This document shows positions 6,182 to 6,473 of a DNA stretch of 6,473 nucleotides, piece by piece. Under the pieces are notes generated by a model. It was not told the DNA's origin, searched no databases, and worked only from the letters and a program-made list of their open reading frames with translations. The DNA is from Hyphomicrobiales bacterium. Its GTDB lineage: Bacteria > Pseudomonadota > Alphaproteobacteria > Rhizobiales > Beijerinckiaceae. Positions within the stretch are counted from its first letter, which is position 1; every line of letters starts with the position of its first letter. The DNA lies in the NCBI GenBank assembly GCA_900299065.1, contig OMIJ01000270.1:1-6473 (forward strand), written 5' to 3'. The translations under genes and the position numbers were made by a program.

Positions 6182-6199
6182 GAGCCACAATAGTGGCTC
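6182..6199. repeat. Perfect 7-bp stem-loop inside the IS end
   Basis: GAGCCAC at 6182-6188 pairs with GTGGCTC at 6193-6199 across the loop AATA. It sits between the IS terminus and the OrfA Shine-Dalgarno. Several insertion sequences carry such hairpins near the end, where they reduce transposase expression from outside transcripts; that role here is an inference. Confidence 0.6.
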
Positions 6200-6233
6200 A
6201 ACTTTAGGAGGCTAAGACATTGGTTACTGGCCC

Positions 6234-6473
6234 CTAAAATGAATTTGCTGAACGAACGCTACTCTCAAGCGGAAGGTTAGGCCTTGGCCTCGCGGCAAGT
6301 TCGATTGCTTCCTGCTCGCCGATCCCGGTCATGCATAGAAGTTTTACAACCGTCTGCTCAATAACAGATGCAGGCAAGGCGCCGCTGGTTACGGCCATAC
6401 TGACTCCAACTATCGCATATGTGGCCATCTTCCAAACCAGCGGAGCGTCGCTGACTTTGAAGCGCCCAGCATC
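6234..6473 (-). CDS. Hypothetical protein, C-terminal part (runs off the window)
   Basis: A minus-strand frame is open from the window edge to a TAG at 6234-6236, giving at least 79 residues with no stop. Methionine codons exist at 6428 and elsewhere, but the frame continues another 15 codons upstream to the edge, so the true start is probably outside. The visible part has a mildly hydrophobic segment (TYAIVGVSMAVTSG), then a helical-looking stretch (VIEQTVVKLLCMTGIGEQEAIELAAR) and a polar tail. I do not recognise the family. The end lies 15 bases from the probable IS terminus, so the tail could have been altered by the insertion. It could also be a chance frame, as it is short and has no supporting motif. 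Confidence 0.35.
   Translation of the reverse strand, partial: DAGRFKVSDAPLVWKMATYAIVGVSMAVTSGALPASVIEQTVVKLLCMTGIGEQEAIELAARPRPNLPLESSVRSANSF

Larger units (their letters stand above)
6045..6219 (-). mobile_element. Remnant of the 5' end of an IS3-type insertion sequence
   Basis: The remnant comprises a probable terminal end, beginning TGTCTTAGCCTCCTAAAG on the minus strand from 6219, a perfect hairpin at 6182-6199, the OrfA ribosome site and the truncated OrfA. Elements of this family normally begin with TG and have a short leader before OrfA, as here. The right boundary at 6219 is approximate because the opposite terminus and the target duplication are absent. The left boundary is the point where OrfA similarity ends. 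The fragment lies between the XRE gene and the reading frame at the window edge. Confidence 0.6.

Overview
The window looks like a chromosomal segment of an alphaproteobacterium, most likely of the order Hyphomicrobiales (Rhizobiales). This rests on moderate-to-high GC, GGGAGAG-type ribosome binding sites, protein sequences of that group's style, and a CCA-encoding tRNA-Ser. The genus cannot be named from the sequence alone.

Layout. Positions 1-188 hold no gene; they carry a weak promoter candidate and a short tandem duplication that runs into the first start codon. Positions 189-3821 hold four plus-strand genes in close succession: an alpha/beta hydrolase, a D-2-hydroxyacid dehydrogenase, a class II aldolase/adducin-type protein and a shikimate-dehydrogenase-like oxidoreductase. 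Positions 3822-5126 hold a minus-strand UDP-glucose 6-dehydrogenase gene whose stop codon directly abuts that of the fourth gene. A gap of about 290 bp (5127-5417) follows, with a tRNA promoter candidate but no convincing gene. A tRNA-Ser(GCU) gene lies at 5418-5507.

The character changes after the tRNA. The DNA becomes AT-rich just downstream, with a 14-bp perfect palindrome and a 10-bp direct repeat. Next come a small XRE-type helix-turn-helix gene (minus strand), a truncated 5' end of an IS3-type insertion sequence (minus strand) and an unrecognised reading frame running off the right edge. This looks like the edge of, or debris from, an island inserted next to the tRNA gene, but no integrase and no second copy of the tRNA 3' end is visible.

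How the genes may work together. The four plus-strand genes are spaced like an operon and combine hydrolysis, two nicotinamide-dependent redox steps and a metal-dependent aldolase-fold protein. Both the aldolase-like and the shikimate-dehydrogenase-like proteins have lost residues that define the classical reaction or substrate of their families. The cluster is therefore best read as an uncharacterised small-molecule catabolic or salvage module rather than part of the shikimate pathway. The UDP-glucose dehydrogenase is separate and would supply UDP-glucuronate for surface polysaccharide.
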